Source: Burkholderia cepacia GG4
GTDB lineage: Bacteria; Pseudomonadota; Gammaproteobacteria; Burkholderiales; Burkholderiaceae
DNA length: 64,000 bases
Assembly (NCBI RefSeq): GCF_000292915.1
Contig: NC_018514.1
Span: 682,001 to 746,000, forward strand
Direction of reading: 5' to 3'
Part shown: positions 33,503-42,771 of the stretch, piece by piece
Layout of the letters: each line of letters starts with the position of its first letter
Numbering within the stretch: the stretch's first letter is position 1
Made by a program: the position numbers and the translations under genes
Notes under the pieces: model-generated
The model's database searches: none
Seen by the model: only the letters and a program-made list of their open reading frames with translations
What the model was told of the DNA's origin: nothing

Positions 33503-34717
33503 ATGCAGACGAATCTGAAGCTTGCGATCGTCGGTGCCGGCATCGGCGGCCTGACGCTGGCGCTCGCATTGCGCGAGCGCGGCATCGACGCGCAGTTGTA
33601 CGAGCAGACCGACGTGCTGCGCGAAGTGGGGGCGGCCGTTGCGCTGTCGGCCAATGCGACGCGCTTCTACGAACGGATGGGATTGCGTCCGGCCTTCGAC
33701 GCCGTGTGTGCGGAGATCCCGGCCCTCGTCTATCGAGACGGTCGCAGCGGCGCGGTGATCGGCCATCATCGCGGCGAGCCCGACTATCGCCGGCAATTCG
33801 GCGGATCGTACTGGGGCGTGCACCGTGCCGACCTGCAGGCAATCCTGTCGAAGGCGGTCGGCATGGAGCAGATTCATCTCGGCCATCGGCTGGTCGATCT
33901 CGCGCAGCATCCGGATCGGGTCACGCTGACCTTCGACAACGGCGAGCGCGTCGACGCCGATCTCGTGATCGGCGCGGACGGCGCGCGTTCGATCACGCGG
34001 CGCTGGATGCTCGGCTACGACGACGTGTTGTATTCAGGGTGTTCGGGCTTTCGCGGCGTGGTGCCGGCCGAGCGGATGGACCTGCTGCCCGATCCCGAGA
34101 CGATTCAATTCTGGGTCGGGCCGCACGGGCATCTGCTGCACTATCCGATCGGCGACAACGGCGACCAGAACTTCCTGCTGGTCGAGCGTCATCCGTCGCC
34201 GTGGCCGTCGCGCGACTGGGTCATGCCGGCGGAAGAAGGCGAGCAGTTGCGCCTGTTCAAGGACTGGCATCCGGCGGTGGTGCAGATGATCAGCGCGGTA
34301 CCGATCAGCCAGCGCTGGGGGCTGTTCCACCGGCCGCCGCTCGGCCGCTGGAGCCGCGGGCGCGTGACGCTGATCGGCGACGCCGCGCACGCGCTGGTGC
34401 CGCATCACGGGCAGGGCGCGAATCAGTCGATCGAGGACGCGGTGGTGCTGGCCGCGCAACTGGCGATGGCGGGGCCCGGCAACTGGCGTGAGGCGCAGGA
34501 AGCCTACGAGCGGCTGCGGCGCGGCCGCACGCGCAAGGTGCAGTACGCGTCGATCTCCGCGGCCGACGTGCTGCATCTGCCCGACGGGCCGGCCGCGCAG
34601 GCGCGCAATGCGCGTCTGGGCGAGCGCGACAGCGTGCTGCATCACCTGGACTGGATTCACGATTTCGACGCGCTCGCCGACGAGCCGAACGAGCGGCAGG
34701 GCGGTACGTGGCTTTGA
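33503..34717 (+). CDS. FAD-dependent aromatic monooxygenase, salicylate-hydroxylase-like, 404 aa
   Basis: This single-component flavin hydroxylase uses NAD(P)H and O2 to hydroxylate, or oxidatively decarboxylate, a ring substrate. The FAD motif AIVGAGIGGLTLALAL is at residues 8-23. The DG fingerprint DLVIGADGARS is near 155, and the second FAD motif VTLIGDAAHALVPHHGQGA is near 289. Length and order match the salicylate 1-hydroxylase, 3-hydroxybenzoate 6-hydroxylase and 6-hydroxynicotinate hydroxylase families. GAGACACATTC precedes the ATG. The divergent NahR-like LysR supports an aromatic-acid role; no ring-cleavage gene is adjacent. Confidence 0.87.
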   Translation: MQTNLKLAIVGAGIGGLTLALALRERGIDAQLYEQTDVLREVGAAVALSANATRFYERMGLRPAFDAVCAEIPALVYRDGRSGAVIGHHRGEPDYRRQFGGSYWGVHRADLQAILSKAVGMEQIHLGHRLVDLAQHPDRVTLTFDNGERVDADLVIGADGARSITRRWMLGYDDVLYSGCSGFRGVVPAERMDLLPDPETIQFWVGPHGHLLHYPIGDNGDQNFLLVERHPSPWPSRDWVMPAEEGEQLRLFKDWHPAVVQMISAVPISQRWGLFHRPPLGRWSRGRVTLIGDAAHALVPHHGQGANQSIEDAVVLAAQLAMAGPGNWREAQEAYERLRRGRTRKVQYASISAADVLHLPDGPAAQARNARLGERDSVLHHLDWIHDFDALADEPNERQGGTWL

Positions 34718-34806
34718 GCGGCAGGGGGCGGTGCGATCTGCAGGTGCCGGTCGGGGCGGCCGGCGCGGCATTCACGTAGCCGCGCGCCGGCCAGCCTGGA
34801 TGGCCG

Positions 34807-36207
34807 TCACGCGTAGTCGGCCACCTGTTCCGTATCGCGCTTGACCTGCTCGATGTCGCGAAACCGCGCGGCCGGATGCGCGTCCGGCAATCGCGCCGAG
34901 CCGCCGAACAGCTTCTCGCGCAGCGTGCCCGGCGCATATTCGGTCGGATAGACGCCGCGCCGCTGTAATTCCGGCACGAGGTAGCGCACGATGTCCTCGA
35001 ACGTTTCGTGCGCAACGGCATACGCGAGATTGAAGCCGTCGACGTCGGTCGCCTCGACCCATTCCTGCAGGATGTCCGCGACGGTCTGCGCCGAGCCGAC
35101 GAACACCGGTCCCATCCCGCCGATGCCGCCCCAGGCCGCCAGTTCCTCGATCGTCCACGCGGTATCGCCGCCCGCCAGATGCTCGACGGCCGAGACGATC
35201 GCATTCGTTTCGACACGCCTGACGGGATCGGTCGGCGCATACTGGCCGAAATCGATGCCGGTCCAGCCGGACATGAACACGAGCGAGCCGTCGTACGACA
35301 CGTAGCGGCGATACTCGTCGAACTTCGCCTGCGCCTTCTCGTCGGTCTCGTCGACGATCACCGTGACGAGGTTGTAGATCAGCACGTCGCGCGGATCGCG
35401 ACCCGCGGCCGCGGCCTGCGCGCGCACGTCGGCGACATAGCGCGCGAGCTGCGGGCGGGTCGGCGCGGCGACGAACACGCATTCGGCGTGCTGCGCGGCG
35501 AACGCCTTGCCGGGGCCGGACGCGCCGGCCTGGAACAGCACCGGCGTGCGCTGCGGCGACGGCTCGCACAGGTGATAGCCGGGCACGTCGAAGAAGCGCC
35601 CCTTGTGGCCGATCTCGTGCACCTTCTCCGGATGCGTGAACACGCGGCCGTCGCGATCGCGCACCACTGCGCCATCTTCCCAGCTGCCTTCGAACAGCTT
35701 GTACAGCACCTCGACGTATTCGGCCGCGACCGCATAGCGGTCATCATGCGTGCGCAGCCCGTTGTCGCCGACGTTCTTCGCACCGCTTTCCAGGTACGAC
35801 GTGACGATATTCCACGCGAGCCGGCCCTTGGTGTGATGGTCGGCGGTCGACAGCCGGCGCGCGAACGTGTACGGATGCTCGAACGTCGTCGACGCGGTGA
35901 TGCCGATGCCGAGATGCTCGGTCGCCATCGCGATCGGCGCGGCGAGCTGCAGCGGATCGTTGACCGGGATCTGCGCGGCCTGGTGCAGCGCGTGGTAGTT
36001 GCTGCCCTGGTAGACGTCGTAATAGCCGATCACGTCCGCGATGAAGATTGCGTCGAAGATCCCGCGTTCGAGCACGCGGGCGAGATCGGTCCAGTAGTCG
36101 AGATCCTTGTACTGCCACGAGCGATCGCGCGGATGCGCCCACAGCCCCGGCGATTGATGGCCGACGCAGTTCATCTCGAACGCGTTGAAGCGGATGGTCT
36201 TGCTCAT
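34807..36207 (-). CDS. NtaA/SnaA/DszA-family FMN monooxygenase, 466 aa
   Basis: This flavin-dependent two-component monooxygenase has the bacterial luciferase fold. The family marks are present: MATEHLGIGITASTTFEHPY near residue 92 and RLSTADHHTKGRLAWNIVTS near residue 115, plus QAGASGPGKAFAAQHAECVF near 230. It would need a separate FMN reductase, not seen in this window. In the same group, members oxidise sulfones, nitrilotriacetate or alkanesulfonates. It lies 4 bp inside the end of the SfnB-like gene (ATGA overlap), so the two form an operon. Context suggests organosulfur scavenging; the exact substrate is open. Confidence 0.87.
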   Translation of the reverse strand: MSKTIRFNAFEMNCVGHQSPGLWAHPRDRSWQYKDLDYWTDLARVLERGIFDAIFIADVIGYYDVYQGSNYHALHQAAQIPVNDPLQLAAPIAMATEHLGIGITASTTFEHPYTFARRLSTADHHTKGRLAWNIVTSYLESGAKNVGDNGLRTHDDRYAVAAEYVEVLYKLFEGSWEDGAVVRDRDGRVFTHPEKVHEIGHKGRFFDVPGYHLCEPSPQRTPVLFQAGASGPGKAFAAQHAECVFVAAPTRPQLARYVADVRAQAAAAGRDPRDVLIYNLVTVIVDETDEKAQAKFDEYRRYVSYDGSLVFMSGWTGIDFGQYAPTDPVRRVETNAIVSAVEHLAGGDTAWTIEELAAWGGIGGMGPVFVGSAQTVADILQEWVEATDVDGFNLAYAVAHETFEDIVRYLVPELQRRGVYPTEYAPGTLREKLFGGSARLPDAHPAARFRDIEQVKRDTEQVADYA

Positions 36208-37469
36208 CGGGCGGTTCCGGTTTCCGTGCCGGCGGCTGCATCTGCACCGTTGCCGACGCGCCAGACGAACGGCGGCGTGCGTCCGTTGATCACCCAGTCG
36301 CCGACGATGCGCGCCTTGTAGACGAGCGGATTGTGCGACGACACCGTGCGTGCGTTGCGCCAGTGACGGTCGAGCGCGGTCGGGCTGCGCGTCGCGGATG
36401 CGCCGAGCGCGTCGAACAGGCGCGTCGCCGCGCGCAGTACGAGTTCCGACACGACGAGCTGGCTTTGCGCGGATTCGATTTCGGCCGCGACGTTCGCGGC
36501 GTGCTCGGCCTCGTCGTCGTTGCCGAAGCGTGCGAGGTACGCGTGCTGCAGCGGTTGCGCGGCACGCAGCGCGAGTGCGTCGGCCGCATAGGCCCACGAC
36601 GCGATTTCGCCGATCACCTGCTGGAGTTGCGCATCGTCGCCGGCGCGCGCTGCGTTGCCATGGCTGTACACGCGTGTGCGGCCGCGCACGAGTTCGCCCG
36701 CGTCGCGCACGATCGCACGGCCGATGCCGGCCAGCGTGGCCACGTGGAACAGCTGGTAGAACGCGGTCTGATATCTGAAGCGGCGCGCGAAATCGGTCAC
36801 GTGGTCGGCGTCGACCGCCGCATCCTCGAAGCGCGTCGTGCCGCTGCCGGTCGTCGTCTGGCCGAAGCCATCCCAGTCGTCTTCGCGGATCACGCCGGGC
36901 TGCGCGGTGGCGACCGCGACGATCACGTCGCTGCCGTCATGCGCGCGCTGCGCAAACACGTCGATCCAGTCCGCGAACAGGCTGCCGGTGCTGTAGAACT
37001 TCCGGCCGTTCAGCACGAGCCGGCCGTTCTGCTCCGACACCTTCGTGATGGTCTGGCCGAGCGGAACGTCGCCGGCCTCCGACCACGCGTTGCCGACGAG
37101 CTGGCTGCTCGCGAAGCGGTCGAACCAAATCGTGCGCTGCGGCCCGGGCGGCGCGTTCAGCCAGTCCTCGACGAACGCGAAGTGCCCGCGCAGCGCCTGC
37201 GGCAGATTGGAATCGGCGGCGGCGAGTTCGGTCAGCAGCTGGAACAGCTGCGGCAGCGATGCGCCGGCGCCGCCGTCGCGCACCGGCAGCCGTACCGCGC
37301 CGAAGCCGGCGGCTTTCAGCCAGCCGATCGCTTCATGCGGCAGCTCACGGCGGCGCTCGCGCTCGGCGGTGCCGGCGGCGATGCGCTCGAAGATCGGCCG
37401 GAACCGGCTGGCGAGTGCGTCATAGTCGGTGCCGGTGGAAAGATCGGTATCTGCGTGCGACGAAGTCAT
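36204..37469 (-). CDS. SfnB/DszC-like flavin monooxygenase, acyl-CoA dehydrogenase fold, 421 aa
   Basis: The protein has the acyl-CoA dehydrogenase fold: an N-terminal helical domain, a beta domain with KVSEQNGRLVLNGRKFYSTG near residues 143-162 and a C-terminal helical bundle ending in LDRHWRNARTVSSHNP near 375-390. This last motif is typical of SfnB/DszC-type FMN-dependent monooxygenases rather than true acyl-CoA dehydrogenases. AGGAA precedes the ATG at 37469. It leads an operon with the DszA-like gene, echoing the DszC/DszA pairing in sulfur removal from organosulfur compounds. A homologue is divergent at 37763. Confidence 0.87.
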   Translation of the reverse strand: MTSSHADTDLSTGTDYDALASRFRPIFERIAAGTAERERRRELPHEAIGWLKAAGFGAVRLPVRDGGAGASLPQLFQLLTELAAADSNLPQALRGHFAFVEDWLNAPPGPQRTIWFDRFASSQLVGNAWSEAGDVPLGQTITKVSEQNGRLVLNGRKFYSTGSLFADWIDVFAQRAHDGSDVIVAVATAQPGVIREDDWDGFGQTTTGSGTTRFEDAAVDADHVTDFARRFRYQTAFYQLFHVATLAGIGRAIVRDAGELVRGRTRVYSHGNAARAGDDAQLQQVIGEIASWAYAADALALRAAQPLQHAYLARFGNDDEAEHAANVAAEIESAQSQLVVSELVLRAATRLFDALGASATRSPTALDRHWRNARTVSSHNPLVYKARIVGDWVINGRTPPFVWRVGNGADAAAGTETGTAR

Positions 37470-37540
37470 GCGGTGTTCCTCGAGGGGCGGGGCCGTTTGC
37501 ACCGGGAGGCCAGTATAGGAAGCGCGGCGCGAGCGTTCCA

Positions 37541-37563
37541 ATAACGGATTCGCAGATCGTTAT
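37541..37563. promoter_or_regulatory. Inverted repeat in the divergent sulfur-gene control region
   Basis: ATAACG (37541-37546) and CGTTAT (37558-37563) are reverse complements 11 bp apart, between the two SfnB-like genes. The size suits a LysR-type operator such as CysB or SsuR use. A related GTTATCC...ATCGTTAC sequence lies about 110 bp further on. Confidence 0.35.
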
Positions 37564-37762
37564 CGTCGCTGCGTATTACGCGGATCGGCACGCGCCGTGT
37601 CGACGCCTGGGCAGCGATTGCGGCGTCGAAGCGCGGGATCGAACGCTGTTCTGGGCAATGTCGTTTGTTATCCGAAGGAATATCGTTACGAGAATCGCTC
37701 GGTTTGCCGGCCCGCGACGCACTGCTAGATTGAATGCTTTCGTCATTCGACAGGAGAGCCCG

Positions 37763-39001
37763 ATGTCCGATACGAGCGCCACGATTCAGGAACGGCAGGC
37801 CGATGTGAAACCGCAGGTGGCCCGCGTGATCGCCGACGACACACAGGCGATCGCGGTCGCGCATACGCTCGCGCAGCGGCTCGCGGAAGGGGCGGCCGAG
37901 CGGGATCGGGAGCGTCGGCTGCCGCACGACGAGATCGAATGGTTCTCGCAGTCGGGGCTGTGGGCGATCACGGTGCCGAAGGCCTACGGCGGCGCGGGTG
38001 TATCGCATGTGACGCTCACCGAGGTGATCAAGATCGTCGCGGCGGCCGATGCGTCGCTCGGGCAGTTGCCGCAGAACCACTTCGGGCTGGTCGACGTGAT
38101 CACGCTGACCGGTACCGACGCGCAGAAGCGCCATTTCTTCGCGGAAATCCTGAGCGGCAAGCGCTTCGGCAACGGCTTTTCGGAGAAGGGCACGAAGCAC
38201 GTGCTCGACCTGAAGACGCGCGTGCGCCGCGATGGCGACGAGTATGTCGTCGACGGCACGAAGTTCTATTCGACCGGCGCGCTGTTCGCGCACTACGTGC
38301 CGGTGCTCGGCCTCGACGATGCGCAACGCGCGTGGCTCGCCTATGTCCCGCAGCCGACGCCGGGGCTGACCGTGATCGACGACTGGTCGGGCTTCGGGCA
38401 GCGCACGACCGCGAGCGGCACGGTGGTGCTCGACGGCGTGCGCGTGCCGGCTTCGCATGTGCTGAACGCGCAGCGCGTATCGGACGAGCCGACGCTCAAC
38501 GGTCCGCTGTCGCAGATCATTCAGGCGGCGATCGATGCCGGCATCGCGAAGGCCGCGATCGCCGATACCGAGGCGTTCGTGCGCACCCGCACGCGGCCGT
38601 GGGTCGACAGCGGCGTGGAGCGGGCGGCCGACGATCCGTTGATCGTCCGCGAGATCGGTCGTCTGCATATCGGGCTGCATGCGGCGGAAGCGCTGCTCGA
38701 ACGCGCGGCGCGCACGCTCGACGAGATCGGCGCACGCGGCACGGTGACCGACGACGATGTCGCGCGCGCATCGGTCGCGGTCGGCGAAGCGAAGGTGCTG
38801 ACGACCGAGATCGCGCTGCTCGCGGGCGAGAAGCTGTTCGAGCTGGCCGGCACGCAGTCGACGCTCGCCGAACACAATCTCGACCGGCACTGGCGCAATG
38901 CGCGCACGCATACGCTGCACGATCCGGTGCGGTGGAAGTACCACCTCGTCGGCAACTACTACCTGAATGGGGTGCGGCCGGCGCGCCATGCGTGGAACTG
39001 A
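37763..39001 (+). CDS. SfnB-family sulfur acquisition oxidoreductase, 412 aa
   Basis: This is a paralogue of the 36204-37469 protein with the same fold. The beta domain reads RRDGDEYVVDGTKFYSTGAL near residue 155, and the C-terminal mark LDRHWRNARTHTLHDPVRWK lies near 373-392. The motif FGNGFSEKGTKHV is diagnostic of SfnB, known in Pseudomonas for use of dimethyl sulfone-type sulfur under sulfate starvation. CAGGAGAG precedes the ATG. It is divergent from the other two sulfur genes across a 293-bp control region, so common induction by sulfur limitation is likely. It is followed by a convergent esterase gene. Confidence 0.88.
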   Translation: MSDTSATIQERQADVKPQVARVIADDTQAIAVAHTLAQRLAEGAAERDRERRLPHDEIEWFSQSGLWAITVPKAYGGAGVSHVTLTEVIKIVAAADASLGQLPQNHFGLVDVITLTGTDAQKRHFFAEILSGKRFGNGFSEKGTKHVLDLKTRVRRDGDEYVVDGTKFYSTGALFAHYVPVLGLDDAQRAWLAYVPQPTPGLTVIDDWSGFGQRTTASGTVVLDGVRVPASHVLNAQRVSDEPTLNGPLSQIIQAAIDAGIAKAAIADTEAFVRTRTRPWVDSGVERAADDPLIVREIGRLHIGLHAAEALLERAARTLDEIGARGTVTDDDVARASVAVGEAKVLTTEIALLAGEKLFELAGTQSTLAEHNLDRHWRNARTHTLHDPVRWKYHLVGNYYLNGVRPARHAWN

Positions 39002-39096
39002 ATCGCGCGCGATCCGGCCGGGCAGCCGCAGGCTGCGACGGCGGATGAGGCGTCAGGCCGCCGGCAAGCGGTCGCCTGACGCGTGATCCGGCTTCG

Positions 39097-40029
39097 TCAC
39101 TTCACGCACTCCAGCGCGTACTTCAACCCCTGCCCGAGCACCCCGCGCCACACGTCCCACGTATGTCCGCCGTCGACGATGCGTAGCTCCGCGGGGTTCT
39201 GCGCGCGGCGCAACTGCGTGTACAGCACGCTCGATTCCGCCTGGATCGTCAGGTCGTCGTCGCCGGCCGCGATGAACATCGGCACGCGCCAGCTTCGCGC
39301 GAAATAACCGCGCATCAGCGTCGGGTAGTTGAGCTCGTGCCACACGCGCGAGTCGAACTGCCGGTCGCCGAACACGCCGACATAGCGCGCAGCGGAATTC
39401 AGCGGCGGCTCGTTCGCGTAGATCGCGGGGCTCAGCAGCATCGCGCCGCAGAACAGGCCCGGTTCGAGCAGCGAGAAGCGCAGCGCGCCGAAGCCGCCCA
39501 TCGACACACCGCCGATCGCGCGTCCCGCGCGCTGGTTCGACACCGCGAAGTGCGCTTCGACTTCCGGCAGCAGGTCGTTGAGGAACGCGCTCTGCATCTT
39601 CTCCTTGCGATCGACGTACCAGTCGGTGCCGCCTTGCGGCATCACGATCACGACGGGCGGGATCTCGTGGCGCTCGATCAGTGTGTCGGCGGTGGCCTGC
39701 AGCCGGCCCTGCGTGATCCAGTCGTTCGCGTTGCCGGCATTGCCGTGCAGCAGGTACATCACCGGATAGCGCGCGCCTTCCGGGTTGTAGCCGGGCGGCA
39801 TGTACACCGTGTATGACCAGTCGCGCTTGAGGGACGCCGAACGGAACGAGCGCAGCACGATGCTGCTGCCCGGATTGACCGGCGCCTCCTGGGCGGCCGG
39901 CGCGACCGTGGCGGGCGGGACGAGCGCGGTCGCCGTCGGCGAAACCGGCGATGCGCCCGGCGTGGCGTGGGCGGTGGCGAGGGAGCCGGCGATCAGGGCG
40001 ACGGCGAACGGAAGGGCGAGTCGGCGCAT
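39097..40029 (-). CDS. Exported alpha/beta-hydrolase esterase, 310 aa
   Basis: A signal peptide ends at about residue 22 (TAHA-TPG), and a Pro/Ala-rich linker runs to about 55. The hydrolase domain has YPVMYLLHGNAGNANDWI near 88-105. The nucleophile elbow GGVSMGGFG places the serine near 173, an acid candidate lies in AAGDDDLT, and the histidine is in GGHTWDVW near 288. It resembles the esterase D/antigen 85-like (PF00756) family. It follows the OpgC-type gene by 61 bp on the same strand. It could deacylate a periplasmic ester, for instance on glucan; that is inference from the neighbour. Confidence 0.85.
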   Translation of the reverse strand: MRRLALPFAVALIAGSLATAHATPGASPVSPTATALVPPATVAPAAQEAPVNPGSSIVLRSFRSASLKRDWSYTVYMPPGYNPEGARYPVMYLLHGNAGNANDWITQGRLQATADTLIERHEIPPVVIVMPQGGTDWYVDRKEKMQSAFLNDLLPEVEAHFAVSNQRAGRAIGGVSMGGFGALRFSLLEPGLFCGAMLLSPAIYANEPPLNSAARYVGVFGDRQFDSRVWHELNYPTLMRGYFARSWRVPMFIAAGDDDLTIQAESSVLYTQLRRAQNPAELRIVDGGHTWDVWRGVLGQGLKYALECVK

Positions 40030-40090
40030 GGCGAATCGTTTCAGGAAAGGCGCACGCTATCGTAGCAGCGGCGCATGACGGCGCGGCGCG

Positions 40091-41188
40091 TCATCGCCGC
40101 GAACGGAACGGCAGCCGCGACATGAGCGGCGCATACAGCTTGGCGACGAGATACAGCAGGCCCATCGCGACGACGTCGGCGGTCAGGCCGAGCGGCACGT
40201 CGATATAGCCTTCGGTCGCCTGGTAAAGCAGCGAATCGACCGCGAGCGAGATGCCGGTGCCGGCCACGAAGCACAGCAGCCCCTGGCGGCCGATCGTGCC
40301 GATCCACGGCATCGCGTGCGCGACCTTCTTCATCCACCCGAGGTGCACGAGCTTGGCCGCGAGCCACGCGATCGCGAGGAAGTTCGCGAGCCGCAGCGCG
40401 CCGAGGTTCTGCTTGATCGACGGATCGGTCGGGAACGGCTCGATGCGCAGCCGGTAGTACGCGCCGGCCGCGACGATCGCGAGCGCCGCGGCCGTCAGCA
40501 GCCAGCCCTGCGGCTTCGGCGCGAGCGTCTGGTAGACGGGCTGGCAGCGCGCGATCACGCCGAGCACGAACAGGAACTGCCACGCGAACGGGTTGAAGTC
40601 CCACGGCGCGCCTTCGACGGTCGGCAGGAAGCGCGCGACGTGCGGCGCCGCGTACCAGAGCGAGCCGCTGAACGCGAGCATCAGCCACGGCTGCGTGCGC
40701 GCAAGCGGCAGCGCGAGCGGGACGAGCAGCGCGAAGAACGCGTACATCGGCAGCACCGACGCCAGATACGGCTGGCGGCGGAACAGCAGGATATCGCGCA
40801 GCGCGGCGAGCGGCTTGTGGAGCAGGCCGTCGAGATCGTTGGTCGGCATGTTCGGACCGTCGATCGAGAACGCGTTCAGCACGGCCGTGATCAGCAGCAT
40901 TAGGCCGGCCGTCACAAGGAATGCGCGGTAGATCTCGAACGCACGGCGGATGAAGCGCTGGCGCGCGGCGGCCTCGTCGTGCCGCTCGGCGAGCGAGTTG
41001 TATGCGATGGCGGTCGCGAAGCCGCCGAGGAACACGAACACCTCGGCCGCGTCGCACAGCGCGTACGCATGCAGCGTCACGCGCGACAGGATGCTGCCGC
41101 CGATGTGGTCGACGACGATCACGAGCAGCACGAGGCCGCGGAAGAAATCGAGCTCGGCGTAGCGGCCGGCCCGGGCGGCGGCGGTCAT
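40091..41188 (-). CDS. OpgC-type membrane succinyl/acyltransferase, 365 aa
   Basis: This integral membrane protein has about ten hydrophobic segments. The N-terminus YAELDFFRGLVLLVIVVDHI carries the Arg and the DH pair typical of OpgC and acyltransferase-3 proteins. The segment CDAAEVFVFLGGFATAIAYN near residues 45-65 is the OpgC signature. The family attaches succinyl groups to osmoregulated periplasmic glucans. In Burkholderia such proteins often occur outside opgGH operons, so a different acceptor is possible. It shares direction with the esterase gene downstream. Confidence 0.85.
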   Translation of the reverse strand: MTAAARAGRYAELDFFRGLVLLVIVVDHIGGSILSRVTLHAYALCDAAEVFVFLGGFATAIAYNSLAERHDEAAARQRFIRRAFEIYRAFLVTAGLMLLITAVLNAFSIDGPNMPTNDLDGLLHKPLAALRDILLFRRQPYLASVLPMYAFFALLVPLALPLARTQPWLMLAFSGSLWYAAPHVARFLPTVEGAPWDFNPFAWQFLFVLGVIARCQPVYQTLAPKPQGWLLTAAALAIVAAGAYYRLRIEPFPTDPSIKQNLGALRLANFLAIAWLAAKLVHLGWMKKVAHAMPWIGTIGRQGLLCFVAGTGISLAVDSLLYQATEGYIDVPLGLTADVVAMGLLYLVAKLYAPLMSRLPFRSRR

Positions 41189-41567
41189 CGGGCCGCCTCC
41201 TGGCGCGCGCCGCGTGCGCGGCCGGCACCTGCCGCGCGTGAATCGGGGTGAAGCATGACTTCGTGAAAAAATGACGAACGGATGCGCATTGTGCCACCGA
41301 TGCGACGCCGCCCGGGTTTACGCGGATGGCGGGCCGGCTCGCGGCTGCCGATAAGCCTGGTCAGGCAATCGGACGAACGGGGCCAGTTGGACGAGCGCAA
41401 CGCTTTGTGCGCCGCTCCCACGCCTCGATAGACGGGCGGTTTGCGACGTGACACCATTTTGTCGGCGCGGCCGCACACCGCGCAGTCCGCCCTGCGGGCC
41501 ACTCATATAACAGACCAAACAATCGTCGGGCGAAAGGCCTGCCCGACCCCGGCTCCGGAGATCCGTC
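41189..41567. other. Divergent control region, 379 bp
   Basis: This separates the OpgC-type gene (minus) from the porin gene (plus). A possible -10 element TATAAC lies at 41506-41511, 57 bp before the porin ATG, but its -35 is weak. I see no gene in it. Confidence 0.4.
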
Positions 41568-42722
41568 ATGAAGAAGCACGTCATTTTTGCCGCCGCGCTG
41601 GCAGCCTTCGCCGCGCCGGCCTTCGCGCAGGACAGCGTGACGCTGTACGGCCTGATCGACGAGGGCTTCAACTACACGAACAACGTGAACGTGAACGGGG
41701 TCGGAAAAGCGAATTACCAGCTCGCAAGCGGCTATGCGCAGGGCAGCCGCTGGGGTCTGAAGGGTAGCGAGGATCTGGGCGGCGGGCTGAAGGCGATCTT
41801 CACGCTGGAAAACGGCTTCGACGTGAACAACGGCCGGTTCAACCAGGGCGGCCGGATGTTCGGCCGCCAGGCGTTCGTCGGCCTGAGCGCGTCGCGATTC
41901 GGCACGCTGACTTTCGGCCGCCAGTACGATTCCGTCGTCGACTATCTCGCGCCGCTGACCGCGAACGGCAACTGGGGCGGCACGCTGTTCTCGCACCCGT
42001 TCGACAACGACAACACCGACAACTCGTTCCGCGTCAACAACACGGTCAAGTACGCGAGCCCCGACTGGAACGGGCTGTCGTTCGGCGGCACCTACAGCTT
42101 CAGCAACGGCACGGGCTTCTCGACCAACCGCCAGTACAGCATCGGCGCGCAGTATTCGCTGGCCGGGCTGCAGGTCGCGGCCGCATATCTGCAGGCGAAC
42201 AGCCCGGGCGTCGGCAGCGCGGGCGCGATCGCGGCCGACGACGCGAACTTCATCGCCGACCGCCTGCGCATCTTCGGCGGCGGCGTCAACTACACGTTCG
42301 GCCCGGCGACGGTCGGCTTCGTCTATACGAAGACGGACGTGAAGAACCCGGTGTCGACCGTCTACCTGCCGGCGTCGACATTCTCGGGCCTCGGCTTGAC
42401 CGCGACCAAGTTCCAGAACTTCGAGATCAACGGCAAGTACCAGCTCACACCCGATTTCTATCTCGGCGCGCAGTACGTGTACACCGACGGCAAGTTCGAC
42501 GGCGCGGCCGGCTCGATCAAGCCGAAATACCACACGGTCGGGCTGATGGCCGACTACAGCCTGTCCAAGCGCACCGACGTCTACCTGCAGGGCGCATGGC
42601 AGAAGGTCGGTGGCGACAAGACGGGCACCGCGGCGGACGGCGGCTACGTGGTCGGGACGGATGGCCCGTCGTCGTCGTCGAACCAGTTCGCGGTGCGCGC
42701 CGCGATCCGCCACAAGTTCTGA
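41568..42722 (+). CDS. Outer-membrane porin, OmpC-like (Gram-negative porin), 384 aa
   Basis: This trimeric outer-membrane channel is of the Burkholderia/Neisseria type. The signal peptide ends at AFA-QDS near residue 20. The mature protein opens with [16 protein letters not shown], the standard first strand. Sequence alternation and the L3-like segment ([13 protein letters not shown]) fit a 16-strand barrel, and the C-terminus ends RHKF with the terminal Phe required for outer-membrane assembly. GGAG lies 9 nt before the ATG. It is a single-gene unit. Its substrate preference cannot be read from sequence. Confidence 0.92.
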   Translation: MKKHVIFAAALAAFAAPAFAQDSVTLYGLIDEGFNYTNNVNVNGVGKANYQLASGYAQGSRWGLKGSEDLGGGLKAIFTLENGFDVNNGRFNQGGRMFGRQAFVGLSASRFGTLTFGRQYDSVVDYLAPLTANGNWGGTLFSHPFDNDNTDNSFRVNNTVKYASPDWNGLSFGGTYSFSNGTGFSTNRQYSIGAQYSLAGLQVAAAYLQANSPGVGSAGAIAADDANFIADRLRIFGGGVNYTFGPATVGFVYTKTDVKNPVSTVYLPASTFSGLGLTATKFQNFEINGKYQLTPDFYLGAQYVYTDGKFDGAAGSIKPKYHTVGLMADYSLSKRTDVYLQGAWQKVGGDKTGTAADGGYVVGTDGPSSSSNQFAVRAAIRHKF

Positions 42723-42771
42723 TGATCTGATCGGGCGTGCCGGGGCCCGCTTGCTCCGGCGCCGGCCGCCG

